In this document: piece by piece, positions 1-6,854 of the stretch
Numbering within the stretch: the first letter of the stretch is position 1
Layout of the letters: each line of letters begins with the position of its first letter
Assembly: GCA_964551985.1 (NCBI GenBank)
Contig: CAZKFG010000059.1
Coordinates: 1 to 13,647 of the forward strand
Direction: 5' to 3'
DNA from: CAZKFG01 sp964551985
GTDB taxonomy: Bacteria > Bacillota > Negativicutes > Acidaminococcales > JAISLQ01
DNA length: 13,647 nt
Notes under the pieces: generated by a model
What the model was told of the DNA's origin: nothing
Databases searched by the model: none
The model's input: the letters and a program-made list of their open reading frames with translations, nothing else
Program-made: the position numbers and the translations under genes

Positions 1-392
1 GCCATAACGTCTTGATGGTCACCAAAAATACTCAAAGCATGGGCAGCTAGTGCTCTTGCTGAAACGTGGAAAACTGCAGGCAGTAATTCGCCTGCAATTT
101 TATACATGTTAGGAATCATCAAAAGCAAACCTTGTGATGCTGTGTAAGTAGTAGTCAAAGCACCAGATTGCAAAGAGCCATGCACTGCACCAGCTGCACC
201 GCCTTCTGATTGCATCTCAACAACTTTAACAGTTTGTCCAAAAATATTTTTTTGTCCTTGCGCTGCCCATTCATCAACTGATTCCGCCATAGGTGATGAT
301 GGCGTTATTGGGAAAATCGCTGCTACATCTGTAAAAGCATACGAAACATACGCCGCTGCGGTGTTTCCATCCATAGTTTTCGTTTTTGCCAT
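1..392 (-). CDS. nifJ: Pyruvate:ferredoxin (flavodoxin) oxidoreductase, N-terminal part
   Basis: This is the first 130 codons of a gene that continues past the left edge. The enzyme oxidatively decarboxylates pyruvate to acetyl-CoA, reducing ferredoxin, in the cytoplasm; it is thiamine-diphosphate dependent. The visible part matches the N-terminal pyrimidine-binding domain: a FPITPSSPMAE stretch near residues 27-37, a QSEGGAAGAVHG stretch, TTTYTASQGLLLMIPNMYK, and SARALAAHALSIFGDHQDVM at the end of the visible part. Full-length homologues are about 1170 residues, so roughly nine tenths is missing. The ATG at 390-392 follows an AGGAGG site at 400-405. It is transcribed from its own promoter (476-504). 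Acetyl-CoA and reduced ferredoxin are the inputs and by-products expected beside the butanoyl-CoA genes to the right. The family call is secure; the physiological direction is not visible from sequence. Confidence 0.95.
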   Translation of the reverse strand, partial: MAKTKTMDGNTAAAYVSYAFTDVAAIFPITPSSPMAESVDEWAAQGQKNIFGQTVKVVEMQSEGGAAGAVHGSLQSGALTTTYTASQGLLLMIPNMYKIAGELLPAVFHVSARALAAHALSIFGDHQDVM

Positions 393-399
393 TGTAAAT

Positions 400-405
400 C
401 CTCCT
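400..405 (-). promoter_or_regulatory. Ribosome binding site of nifJ
   Basis: On the minus strand this reads AGGAGG, a full match to the anti-Shine-Dalgarno core. It lies 7 nt upstream of the ATG at 390-392, which fixes the nifJ start. Confidence 0.9.
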
Positions 406-426
406 ACAAAATTATTATGTTTGATT

Positions 427-468
427 GTTAATATTTGTATTAACTAAAAGCATTTTAAATAAATGCTT
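427..468 (-). promoter_or_regulatory. nifJ: Two inverted repeats in the nifJ leader (possible operators or leader hairpins)
   Basis: Two separate dyads lie between the nifJ promoter and its start codon. The first is AAGCATTT (448-455) with AAATGCTT (461-468), separated by 5 nt, right at the expected transcription start. The second is GTTAATA (427-433) with TATTAAC (438-444), separated by 4 nt. The second recalls the TTGTTAA/TTAACAA half-sites of the redox repressor Rex, but the half-site spacing is too wide for a standard Rex box. Function is inferred only from position and symmetry. Confidence 0.4.
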
Positions 469-475
469 AATAAAT

Positions 476-504
476 ACTATACAATAAAAAAATTAATTTG
501 TAAA
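476..504 (-). promoter_or_regulatory. SigA-type promoter of nifJ
   Basis: On the minus strand the -35 box TTTACA (499-504) and the -10 box TATAGT (476-481) each match consensus at five of six positions, with a 17-nt spacer. The predicted start is near 469, giving a leader of about 77 nt that contains the dyads at 427-468. Confidence 0.7.
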
Positions 505-527
505 TTTGTATACTAAAATACATTGTT

Positions 528-559
528 AAAAACCCTACCATAAAATTAATAGGGTTTTT
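528..559 (-). terminator. Rho-independent terminator after the GGDEF-EAL gene
   Basis: A 10-bp stem is formed by 528-537 (AAAAACCCTA) and 550-559 (TAGGGTTTTT) around a 12-nt loop. Read on the minus strand it ends in a T-run, 10 nt beyond the stop codon at 569-571. It separates this gene from nifJ transcription. Confidence 0.75.
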
Positions 560-568
560 AGCACAATA

Positions 569-2827
569 CTAATTTTTTTCTAATAGTTTTCTAAAATCAT
601 CTGCAGGCATTGGTCTTGCAAAATAATATCCTTGCACAATATCACAACGTAATTTACGCAGCATATCTACTTGATTTTTCTCTTCTACACCTTCTGCAAC
701 CGTTTCTATTTCTAAGTCTTTTGTCATATTAATCATATTAGAGACCACAAGATACGCCCTATGTTCTTTAATAGTATTTATAAAAAAACCTCTGTCCATC
801 TTTACCGTATCAACATCCAAATTTTTTAAAAGACCAAGCGAAGAATAACCTGTGCCAAAATCATCCATAGAGACTAAAAATCCTTGTTCATGCAATTTTT
901 CTAAAAACTGTTGTACAACATCCTCGTTTTCCATCGCTACAGTTTCTGTAAGTTCCACTTCTAAATAATGTGGTTCTATATCATATTTATTTGTTATACT
1001 CTTTAAATTTTGGGTAAAATTATCGTCAAGCAAATGCCTCCTGGAAAAATTGACAGATATTGGAAGTATCTTCAAGCCCTGTGCTTTCCATTCATTGAGT
1101 AGTTTACAGCAATATTCAAACATATACATATCAAGTTTTGTTATAAAACCACTTTGTTCAAACAATGGAATAAATTCACCAGGACTGATAATCTTACCAT
1201 CTTCATTTTGCCATCTAACTAGAGCCTCGGCTCCAACTATGGTTTCATTGATTATTTCATATTTAGGTTGCAAGTAAACTTTAAACTCATTATTGGCTAA
1301 AGCTTTATCACGTTTATTTTCAATTTCAGTTTCTTTGAGCATCCTGTTTTTAAAAGCATCATCATAACTGCAGATAAGTAATCCTTTAGTTTCTTTAGCT
1401 GTCTTATAAGCCAAATTAGCCTTACTTATCGCTTGTTCTACATCAGTTTCACCAACATCCAAATAATAAATGCCATATCTAAAGTCAATACGATGATTAC
1501 CCATATCAACAATCTTTTTCTTGACCTCAGACTCTAATTGTTCGCGGTTTTTAAAAATATTTTTCATGCTATCGACAGTATCAAAAAGCAAAAATTCATC
1601 CACCGCTATTCTGCCCAAAACATGAAATTTAGAGTCCACTTTACTATTAACTTCTGCTATAGCTTTTATAACCATATCACCAGTTTGATAACCGAAAAAT
1701 TCATTTATCATTTTAAATTGGACTACATCCAATTTAGCAATAGCAAATTGAATATCTTGATTGTCTGCAAGAATTTTTTGTATTAACTTTCTAAACTCAT
1801 GTCTATTAGGCAAACCTGTAAGTTCATCATAAAAAGCAGCTTTATAAAGTTTCTTCTCATTTTTGCGTTGCAAGAGAATAACGCCTATAAACAATAACGA
1901 AAAAGCTAATACAATTATAAAGCTAATAATTGAGGTTACTTTAGATATATCATTTGCTTGACGAGAAATAACTACTTCAGGCACAATTGAAAACAGAGTC
2001 CAACCATTTTGTGTAATTGGCTCATACCTTAAAAAACGTTTCTCGCCGTCACGAGCAATATAAACAGCTCGTCCTCCTTTTTCCGCTTTTATATTTTTAA
2101 TAATAGTATTTAAAGAATCATATTCAATAAATTCATATTTTTTGTAATCATCAAACAAATTACCACTGACAGTTGTAGTATATTCATTAACTGTTTGTGC
2201 TAATATATCTCCTTTGGGATTTATAATATATGAATAACCTGCTCCGCCAAAAGACGATAAAAACAATTCATTTAAAGTACTTGTTTTATAGCTGGCAATA
2301 AAAACACCTGTAATTTCTCCTTCTTTGTCTTTAACAGGAGTAACAAACATTATTACACTTGTCGCTCCATCGACAATTGATAAAGTAGGTTCTGTAATTA
2401 CAAAATTTCCTTTTGAAGCAAGTTGAAAATAATCATGTTGTGATACATCTAAAGTATCATTGTCATTGTTTATCCCTTGTCCATTAAGATTGCACAAAGC
2501 CATTTTATAAAAGCCAGTTTCACTTTGAACTCTTTTTAAACTTCTTAAAATAACTTGATCACTAGATTTTCCATACTCTAAATCAGAAAAATTAGCTACT
2601 GTCTTTTTAACAAATGCCATTTTATCTTGTAATATACTAGCAAAATTAAATTGCTGCTGCATTGCAATTTCATCTAGTGTAGTCCAAGCACTGTTTTTGA
2701 GCATATTTGTGACGTGTGTATAATAAAAAAACAACAGTACGGAAACAGTAATTATTATCAACAAATAAATTGGTATTATAATACCAAAACGTTTTTTATA
2801 GCTGTCAATGGACAAATAGCTTTTCAT
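569..2827 (-). CDS. Membrane-bound Cache-GGDEF-EAL protein, probable c-di-GMP phosphodiesterase
   Basis: The predicted protein has 752 residues. Residues about 15-37 are a membrane segment, about 38-295 a predicted extracytoplasmic Cache-like sensor, about 297-320 a second membrane segment, 330-485 a GGDEF domain and about 505-748 an EAL domain. The GGDEF signature is AVDEF (408-412), and the upstream motif reads NEFFGY instead of NDxxGH, so cyclase activity is doubtful. The EAL domain keeps EAL (534-536), SVNFS, ELTET, DDFGTGYSS (655-663), VKMDR and the AEGVE/QGYYF end, as expected of an active phosphodiesterase that hydrolyses c-di-GMP to pGpG. The ATG at 2825-2827 was chosen over an upstream in-frame ATG because GGGAGA lies 8 nt before it and the extra 34 residues are low-complexity. 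It is monocistronic, with its own promoter and terminator. The ligand of the sensor is unknown. Confidence 0.9.
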   Translation of the reverse strand: MKSYLSIDSYKKRFGIIIPIYLLIIITVSVLLFFYYTHVTNMLKNSAWTTLDEIAMQQQFNFASILQDKMAFVKKTVANFSDLEYGKSSDQVILRSLKRVQSETGFYKMALCNLNGQGINNDNDTLDVSQHDYFQLASKGNFVITEPTLSIVDGATSVIMFVTPVKDKEGEITGVFIASYKTSTLNELFLSSFGGAGYSYIINPKGDILAQTVNEYTTTVSGNLFDDYKKYEFIEYDSLNTIIKNIKAEKGGRAVYIARDGEKRFLRYEPITQNGWTLFSIVPEVVISRQANDISKVTSIISFIIVLAFSLLFIGVILLQRKNEKKLYKAAFYDELTGLPNRHEFRKLIQKILADNQDIQFAIAKLDVVQFKMINEFFGYQTGDMVIKAIAEVNSKVDSKFHVLGRIAVDEFLLFDTVDSMKNIFKNREQLESEVKKKIVDMGNHRIDFRYGIYYLDVGETDVEQAISKANLAYKTAKETKGLLICSYDDAFKNRMLKETEIENKRDKALANNEFKVYLQPKYEIINETIVGAEALVRWQNEDGKIISPGEFIPLFEQSGFITKLDMYMFEYCCKLLNEWKAQGLKILPISVNFSRRHLLDDNFTQNLKSITNKYDIEPHYLEVELTETVAMENEDVVQQFLEKLHEQGFLVSMDDFGTGYSSLGLLKNLDVDTVKMDRGFFINTIKEHRAYLVVSNMINMTKDLEIETVAEGVEEKNQVDMLRKLRCDIVQGYYFARPMPADDFRKLLEKN

Positions 2828-2835
2828 TTCCCAAA

Positions 2836-2841
2836 TCTCCC
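2836..2841 (-). promoter_or_regulatory. Ribosome binding site deciding the GGDEF-EAL start
   Basis: The minus strand reads GGGAGA, 8 nt before the ATG at 2825-2827. No comparable site precedes the in-frame ATG at 2927-2929, so the shorter protein is preferred. Confidence 0.7.
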
Positions 2842-2863
2842 AACGCCAAAAAAATATAACTAC

Positions 2864-2893
2864 CTTATAGTTATATATAATTACATTTTTCAA
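2864..2893 (-). promoter_or_regulatory. Candidate promoter of the GGDEF-EAL gene
   Basis: The -35 box is TTGAAA (2888-2893, five of six consensus bases) and the -10 box TATAAG (2864-2869, five of six), with an 18-nt spacer on the minus strand. The predicted start near 2857 lies downstream of the alternative ATG at 2929, which also favours the ATG at 2827. The region is very AT-rich, so chance matches are likely. Confidence 0.5.
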
Positions 2894-2956
2894 CAAATAA
2901 ATCAATATATAATTAATAATATATAACATATAATTTTTGGTATATTTGTTTTCTAC

Positions 2957-2985
2957 TTGTTTGTTGAAATATTTTATTATATACT
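2957..2985 (+). promoter_or_regulatory. Candidate promoter of tRNA-Thr (and possibly hbd)
   Basis: The -35 box TTGTTT (2957-2962) and -10 box TATACT (2980-2985) are separated by 17 nt. Transcription would start near 2992, about 13 nt before the mature tRNA 5' end. No terminator is visible between the tRNA and hbd, so read-through into hbd is possible. Confidence 0.55.
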
Positions 2986-3004
2986 TTTAATGGATATATT
3001 TTAA

Positions 3005-3080
3005 GCCACCATAGCTCAGTTGGTAGAGCAAATCATTCGTAATGATTTGGTCGCAGGTTCAATTCCTGTTGGTGGCTCCA
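3005..3080 (+). tRNA. tRNA-Thr, anticodon CGT
   Basis: A complete 76-nt cloverleaf can be folded. The acceptor stem is GCCACCA with TGGTGGC. The D arm is GCTC-AGTTGGTA-GAGC. The anticodon arm AATCA-TTCGTAA-TGATT has anticodon CGT (reads ACG, Thr). The variable loop is five bases, the T arm is GCAGG-TTCAATT-CCTGT, the discriminator is T, and the CCA end is encoded at 3078-3080. The hbd start codon is 61 nt downstream. A single G-T pair in the T stem is the only non-Watson-Crick pair I noticed. Confidence 0.96.
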
Positions 3081-3141
3081 ATTATCTTTGTATTGTATTA
3101 GCAATGCAAATTAAATTTATTTTTTATATGGAGGGGATTTT

Positions 3142-3993
3142 ATGTCAATCGAAAAAATTTTAATCATCGGAGCAGGACAAATGGGTGGTGGGATAGCCCA
3201 AGTAGCAGCTCAAAACGGCTACAAGATAATGGTTTTTGACGTAGTACAATCTCAAATTGAAAAACTGGAAAAATCCATGCAAAAAGCTTATCAAAAATTG
3301 GTAGAAAAAGGTAAAGCAACCCAAGAACAAACAGATACTTGGTTAAAGAGCATTTCCTATGGAACCAATTTAGAAGCCTTTGCACCTGAAGCTGATTTAG
3401 TGATCGAAGCTGCAACAGAGCGTCTGGACTTAAAACTAGAAACCTTTGCTAAACTAGATAAACTTTGTAAACCAGAATGTATTTTAGCTTCTAACACTTC
3501 ATCCATTTCAATTACAGTTATTGCCGCAGTAACCAAACGACCACAAAATGTAATCGGCATGCATTTTTTCAATCCTGTACCTGTAATGAAACTATTAGAA
3601 CTTATCGCAAGTCCAGCTACCTGTCCAAAAGTTGTACAAGCTTGCAAAGATGTCGGACAAAAATTAGGCAAAACTATTGTCGACGTTAAAGACAGCCCTG
3701 GTTTTGCAGTCAACCGTATTTTAATTCCTATGATTAATGAAGCAATTATGGTGTTACAAGAAGGAATAGCAAATGCCAGTGATATCGATGCCGCAATGGT
3801 CAACGGCGCAAATCACCCTATCGGACCATTAGCTTTAGCTGATTTAATCGGTAACGATACCAATCTGGCAATTATGCAAGTTTTATATAATGAATTTCAA
3901 GACCCTAAATATCGCCCTGCACTACTGTTAAAACAGATGGTTGCCGCAGGTAAACTAGGACGTAAAAGCGGCGAAGGCTTCTTTAAATATTAA
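3142..3993 (+). CDS. hbd: 3-hydroxybutyryl-CoA dehydrogenase
   Basis: This 283-residue protein has the usual length of the family. The enzyme reversibly reduces acetoacetyl-CoA to 3-hydroxybutanoyl-CoA with NAD(P)H in the cytoplasm. The N-terminal Rossmann fold shows GAGQMGGGIAQ (10-20) and an acidic D33 after the second strand, which suggests NADH preference. Catalytic residues fit the family spacing: S120, H141 and E153 as the His-Glu pair, and N191. The C-terminal dimer domain has GANHPIGPLALADLIG and ends with a GRKSGEGFFKY-type tail. The ATG follows a GGAGGGG site. The gene is convergent with crt, whose product dehydrates this enzyme's product, yet it is not in the crt operon; it follows tRNA-Thr. 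A weak extra promoter (TTGTAT 3088-3093, TTAAAT 3111-3116) could serve it alone. Transcription ends at the palindrome 3996-4043. Confidence 0.95.
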   Translation: MSIEKILIIGAGQMGGGIAQVAAQNGYKIMVFDVVQSQIEKLEKSMQKAYQKLVEKGKATQEQTDTWLKSISYGTNLEAFAPEADLVIEAATERLDLKLETFAKLDKLCKPECILASNTSSISITVIAAVTKRPQNVIGMHFFNPVPVMKLLELIASPATCPKVVQACKDVGQKLGKTIVDVKDSPGFAVNRILIPMINEAIMVLQEGIANASDIDAAMVNGANHPIGPLALADLIGNDTNLAIMQVLYNEFQDPKYRPALLLKQMVAAGKLGRKSGEGFFKY

Positions 3994-3995
3994 TC

Positions 3996-4043
3996 AGAAA
4001 TAAAAAGCACCTAGAATAATTATTCTAGGTGCTTTTTATTTCT
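3996..4043. terminator. 48-nt perfect palindrome, bidirectional terminator between hbd and crt
   Basis: Every base of 3996-4019 pairs with 4020-4043. The core is GCACCTAGAATA / TATTCTAGGTGC, flanked by A-runs on one side and T-runs on the other, so both strands make a hairpin followed by U residues. The left arm starts 3 nt after the hbd stop codon, and the right arm covers two bases of the crt stop codon (4042-4044). It is placed to terminate both converging transcripts. Confidence 0.92.
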
Positions 4044-4818
4044 AAAAATTAGCTTTTCTTTTTTCTAAAAAGGCTTGCATACCTTCTTTTTGTTCTGGGC
4101 TTTCAAAAGCTTTGCCAAAACCTTTTGCCTCTAATTTATTGGCGCTTGCCAAATCAAGCTCCAAACCTTCGTTTATAAGTTTTTTGCAAATCTTTACAGC
4201 ATTTGGACTTTTTGAAGCTATAGAATTTGCAATTTTATGTGCTTGGGCTGTTAACTCTTCGGGTTGCACCACTTGTTCAACGAGCCCTATACGCCAAGCC
4301 TCATCAGCTTTTATCTGTAAGCAACTTAAAACCATAAGTTTAGCGTAACCACGACCAACTAAACGAGCTAAGCGTTGTGTTCCACCAAAACCTGGGGGAA
4401 TGCCAAGACCTGCTTCTGGTTGGGCAAAGATAGCATTAATTGCAGCAATACGTATATCGCACGCCATAGCTATCTCACAGCCACCGCCTAATGCAAAGCC
4501 ATTAATTGCAGCAATTACTGGCTTAGAGCAATGCTCTATTGCATCAAAGGCTTTATGACCAGCTAAAGCAAACTGCTCGGCTTCTTTAGAGTCTAGTGTT
4601 ACCATCTCTGAGATGTCTGCTCCAGCGACAAATGATTTCTCGCCATCACCTGTCAAAATAATTGCTCTAACATCGATATTTTCGTCTAATTTTGTAAAAA
4701 CATCGTGCAATTCTTCTAATGTTTTTTTGTTTAAAGCATTTAAAGCTTTAGGTCTTGATATTGTAACAGTAGCAATACTATCCGCAATGGCAAAAATAAT
4801 ATTATCATATTGCGACAT
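4042..4818 (-). CDS. crt: Crotonase / 3-hydroxybutyryl-CoA dehydratase (enoyl-CoA hydratase family)
   Basis: This 258-residue protein is a full-length crotonase. It would reversibly dehydrate 3-hydroxybutanoyl-CoA to crotonyl-CoA in the cytoplasm. The two catalytic glutamates are visible at E115 (GGGCEIAMACD) and E135 (QPEAGLGIPPGFGGTQRL), 20 residues apart as in characterised hydratases. The oxyanion-hole stretch AGADI is at 65-69. It is the last gene of bcd-etfB-etfA-crt. Its AGGAGT site (4827-4832) overlaps the etfA stop codon and the gap is 13 nt, which suggests translational coupling. The family also contains isomerases and other acyl-CoA enzymes; the operon is what makes the short-chain hydratase assignment likely. 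The stop codon lies in the shared terminator palindrome. Confidence 0.92.
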   Translation of the reverse strand: MSQYDNIIFAIADSIATVTISRPKALNALNKKTLEELHDVFTKLDENIDVRAIILTGDGEKSFVAGADISEMVTLDSKEAEQFALAGHKAFDAIEHCSKPVIAAINGFALGGGCEIAMACDIRIAAINAIFAQPEAGLGIPPGFGGTQRLARLVGRGYAKLMVLSCLQIKADEAWRIGLVEQVVQPEELTAQAHKIANSIASKSPNAVKICKKLINEGLELDLASANKLEAKGFGKAFESPEQKEGMQAFLEKRKANF

Positions 4819-4831
4819 ATTTTATCACTCC

Positions 4832-6022
4832 TTATTTTTTCATCGCTTTGGCTTTAGCAATAAGTGCCGGAATAACTTCTTTTACATCGCCAACAATACC
4901 TAAATCGCATATTTTAAAAATTGGTGCATCAGGGTCTTTGTTTATGGCGATAATATAATCTGATGATGACATACCAGCCAAATGTTGGATGGCACCGGAA
5001 ATTCCACAGGCTATATAAACTTTAGGTCCAACAGTCTTACCAGATTGTCCAACCTGTCTTTGATGTTCAACCCAACCTTCTTCAACTATAGCCCTTGAGC
5101 CACCGAAAGTTCCACCAAATGCAGCCGCTAGGTCTTTAACCAATTGATAGTTTTCAGCACAACCAAGACCACGACCACCAGAGACAATAATTTCAGCTTC
5201 TTCAAGATTTACAAGTCCACAAGCTGCAGCAGTAGCTTCTAATATAGTTGTTCTAACAGGAGATAAATCAAGTGTTTCGTTAGTAATTTTGCCTGTTGCG
5301 CTTTCATTTACAGCTGGTTTTTTAAATACATTCGGACGCACTGTTCCCATTTGTGGTCTATGATTAGGGCACAAAATTGTCGCCATTATGTTACCACCAA
5401 ATGCAGGTCTAGTCCACATTACAAGCTTACTTTCGCTATCAATGTCAAGATTTGTACAGTCTGCACAAAGACCTGTTTTAAGTCTTGCAGCAATACGTGG
5501 GGCTAAATCACGTCCTTGAGGTGTAGCACCAATTAAAATAGCATTAGGTTTATGGTTGTCTACAACATGGCAAAATGCTTGTGTAAAGGATTCTGTATGA
5601 TATTCACCAAGTTCAGGTTTATCAATAACATAAACTTCATCAGCGCCATAACTTGCTATTTGTCCAGCAAACTCACCCAAGTTACTGCCAATTAACACCG
5701 CTTTTAATTTCTCACCAAGTTTATCAGCCAAAATGCGACCTTGTCCGAGCAGTTCTAGTCCTACACCAACAATACCGCAGTGATTTACTTCAACATATAC
5801 CAAAACATCTTTATATAAGCTTAAATCAACATTTGCTGTTTTAGCCTCTTCGACTGAACGTTCTATCGCTTGCACAGGACAGCTATCAACACAAGCACCG
5901 CAATTTGTACAAGCATCAGTTATTTGTGCTTTGCCGCCTTCCATTTTGATTGCACCAAATAAACAAGAGCTGATGCAAGCTTCACAACCAATACACAATT
6001 CTTTATTAATAGTAATAGCCAT
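4832..6022 (-). CDS. etfA: Electron-transfer flavoprotein alpha subunit with N-terminal ferredoxin domain
   Basis: This 396-residue subunit of EtfAB probably passes electrons from NADH to butanoyl-CoA dehydrogenase and ferredoxin. Residues 1-55 form a two-cluster ferredoxin: C10-x2-C13-x2-C16-x3-C20 and C38-x2-C41-x2-C44-x3-C48-P. The first cluster lacks the usual proline after its fourth cysteine. A spacer leads into the alpha domain from about residue 70. The FAD domain shows SGGRGLG (281-287), GQSGKTVGP (325-333) and ACGISGAIQHLAGM (338-351). Plain EtfA is about 320-340 residues, and the ferredoxin part accounts for the extra length. A similar fusion is known in CarE of the Acetobacterium caffeyl-CoA reductase. 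The ATG at 6020-6022 is preferred over a GTG four codons upstream because AGAGGGG (6034-6040) would abut the GTG. It is the third gene of the operon. Confidence 0.95.
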   Translation of the reverse strand: MAITINKELCIGCEACISSCLFGAIKMEGGKAQITDACTNCGACVDSCPVQAIERSVEEAKTANVDLSLYKDVLVYVEVNHCGIVGVGLELLGQGRILADKLGEKLKAVLIGSNLGEFAGQIASYGADEVYVIDKPELGEYHTESFTQAFCHVVDNHKPNAILIGATPQGRDLAPRIAARLKTGLCADCTNLDIDSESKLVMWTRPAFGGNIMATILCPNHRPQMGTVRPNVFKKPAVNESATGKITNETLDLSPVRTTILEATAAACGLVNLEEAEIIVSGGRGLGCAENYQLVKDLAAAFGGTFGGSRAIVEEGWVEHQRQVGQSGKTVGPKVYIACGISGAIQHLAGMSSSDYIIAINKDPDAPIFKICDLGIVGDVKEVIPALIAKAKAMKK

Positions 6023-6033
6023 TATCTCTAGCA

Positions 6034-6040
6034 CCCCTCT
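6034..6040 (-). promoter_or_regulatory. Ribosome binding site deciding the etfA start
   Basis: The minus strand reads AGAGGGG, 11 nt before the ATG at 6020-6022 and overlapping the end of etfB (stop 6040-6042). The GTG at 6032-6034 overlaps this site and cannot be the start it serves. Confidence 0.65.
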
Positions 6041-6822
6041 TATAATATATATTTAGATTGCAATTTATTAATTACAATTTCTGCCGCTTCACTTGCCTCT
6101 TGCATTGTAATAATTTGGGCATTGCCTCTGGCAGGTGGCGAAAATACTTTTACAACTTGAGTTGGCGAGCCTTTAAGTCCAATTTTTTCCATATCAACAT
6201 CAACGTCATTTGCTGTAATTATTGGTATTTCTTTTTTACGTGCCGCCATCTTTCCTTTTATACTAGGCAAACGCAATTCGTTTGCTTTAACAGCAGTAAC
6301 GGCAGCAGGTAAAGTAGTCTTTATAACTTCAAAACCTTCTTCTGTTTCACGTTTAGCAACAATTGTTTTATCTTCGACGTTGATTTCATAGACATAAGTT
6401 ATTTGTGGAATATCCAAAATCTCAGCAACTTCAGGACCTACTTGCGCAGTATCACCATCAATAGCTTGTTTACCAAACATTATCAAATCATAGTCGCCAA
6501 TCTTTTTTATAGCAGCAGATAAAGCATTGCTTGTAGCTAAAGTATCAGCTCCACCAAAAGCTCTGTCGCTAAGTAAAATGGCTTCATCAGCACCAACCGC
6601 CAAGCATTCTCTAAGAGTTGCTTCTGCTTGTTGTGGTCCCATACTCAAAACAGTAACTTTCGCTGAATGTTTTTCTTTAAGCTGTAATGCTAATTCTAGT
6701 GCGTAACCATCCCAAGGATTTAAAATACTTGGAACGCCTTGTCTGACAAGCGTATTAGTAACCGGGTCAATTTTTACATCCGTAGTATCAGGAACTTGCT
6801 TAACACATACAATAATATTCAT
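6040..6822 (-). CDS. etfB: Electron-transfer flavoprotein beta subunit, bifurcating type
   Basis: This 260-residue protein pairs with EtfA. In bifurcating Etf the beta subunit holds the FAD that accepts a hydride from NADH and splits the two electrons between ferredoxin and the dehydrogenase. Visible signatures are VKQVPDTT (7-14), NPWDGYALE (35-43), GGADTLATS (90-98) and GKQAIDGDTAQVGP (117-130). The NPWD and DGDTAQVGP forms differ from those I associate with the non-bifurcating mitochondrial type (NPFCE, DDDxNQTGQ) and match the clostridial/Acidaminococcus bifurcating group as I recall it. AAGGGGAG (6833-6840) precedes the ATG. It lies 32 nt after bcd and 17 nt before etfA. Bifurcation is inferred from family motifs and the bcd partner. 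Confidence 0.95.
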   Translation of the reverse strand: MNIIVCVKQVPDTTDVKIDPVTNTLVRQGVPSILNPWDGYALELALQLKEKHSAKVTVLSMGPQQAEATLRECLAVGADEAILLSDRAFGGADTLATSNALSAAIKKIGDYDLIMFGKQAIDGDTAQVGPEVAEILDIPQITYVYEINVEDKTIVAKRETEEGFEVIKTTLPAAVTAVKANELRLPSIKGKMAARKKEIPIITANDVDVDMEKIGLKGSPTQVVKVFSPPARGNAQIITMQEASEAAEIVINKLQSKYIL

Positions 6823-6854
6823 ACCCTTTTGTCTCCCCTTGTTTTAAAGTTATA

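Noticed and set aside
425..444. Canonical Rex operator upstream of nifJ
   Set aside because: TTGTTAA and TTAAC half-sites are present, but the gap is about 8 nt instead of the usual 4, and the right half-site is not followed by the full AA. Kept only as an unnamed dyad.
2828..2929. N-terminal extension of the GGDEF-EAL protein by 34 residues
   Set aside because: It is AT-rich low-complexity sequence with no ribosome site at its ATG and lies partly upstream of the predicted transcription start; the ATG at 2827 has a proper site.
3357..3803. Long open frame on the minus strand inside hbd
   Set aside because: It is antisense to a well-conserved enzyme gene, has no ribosome site, and its product resembles no family I know. 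The same holds for the other overlapping frames inside nifJ-, crt-, etf-, fba- and permease-coding sequence.
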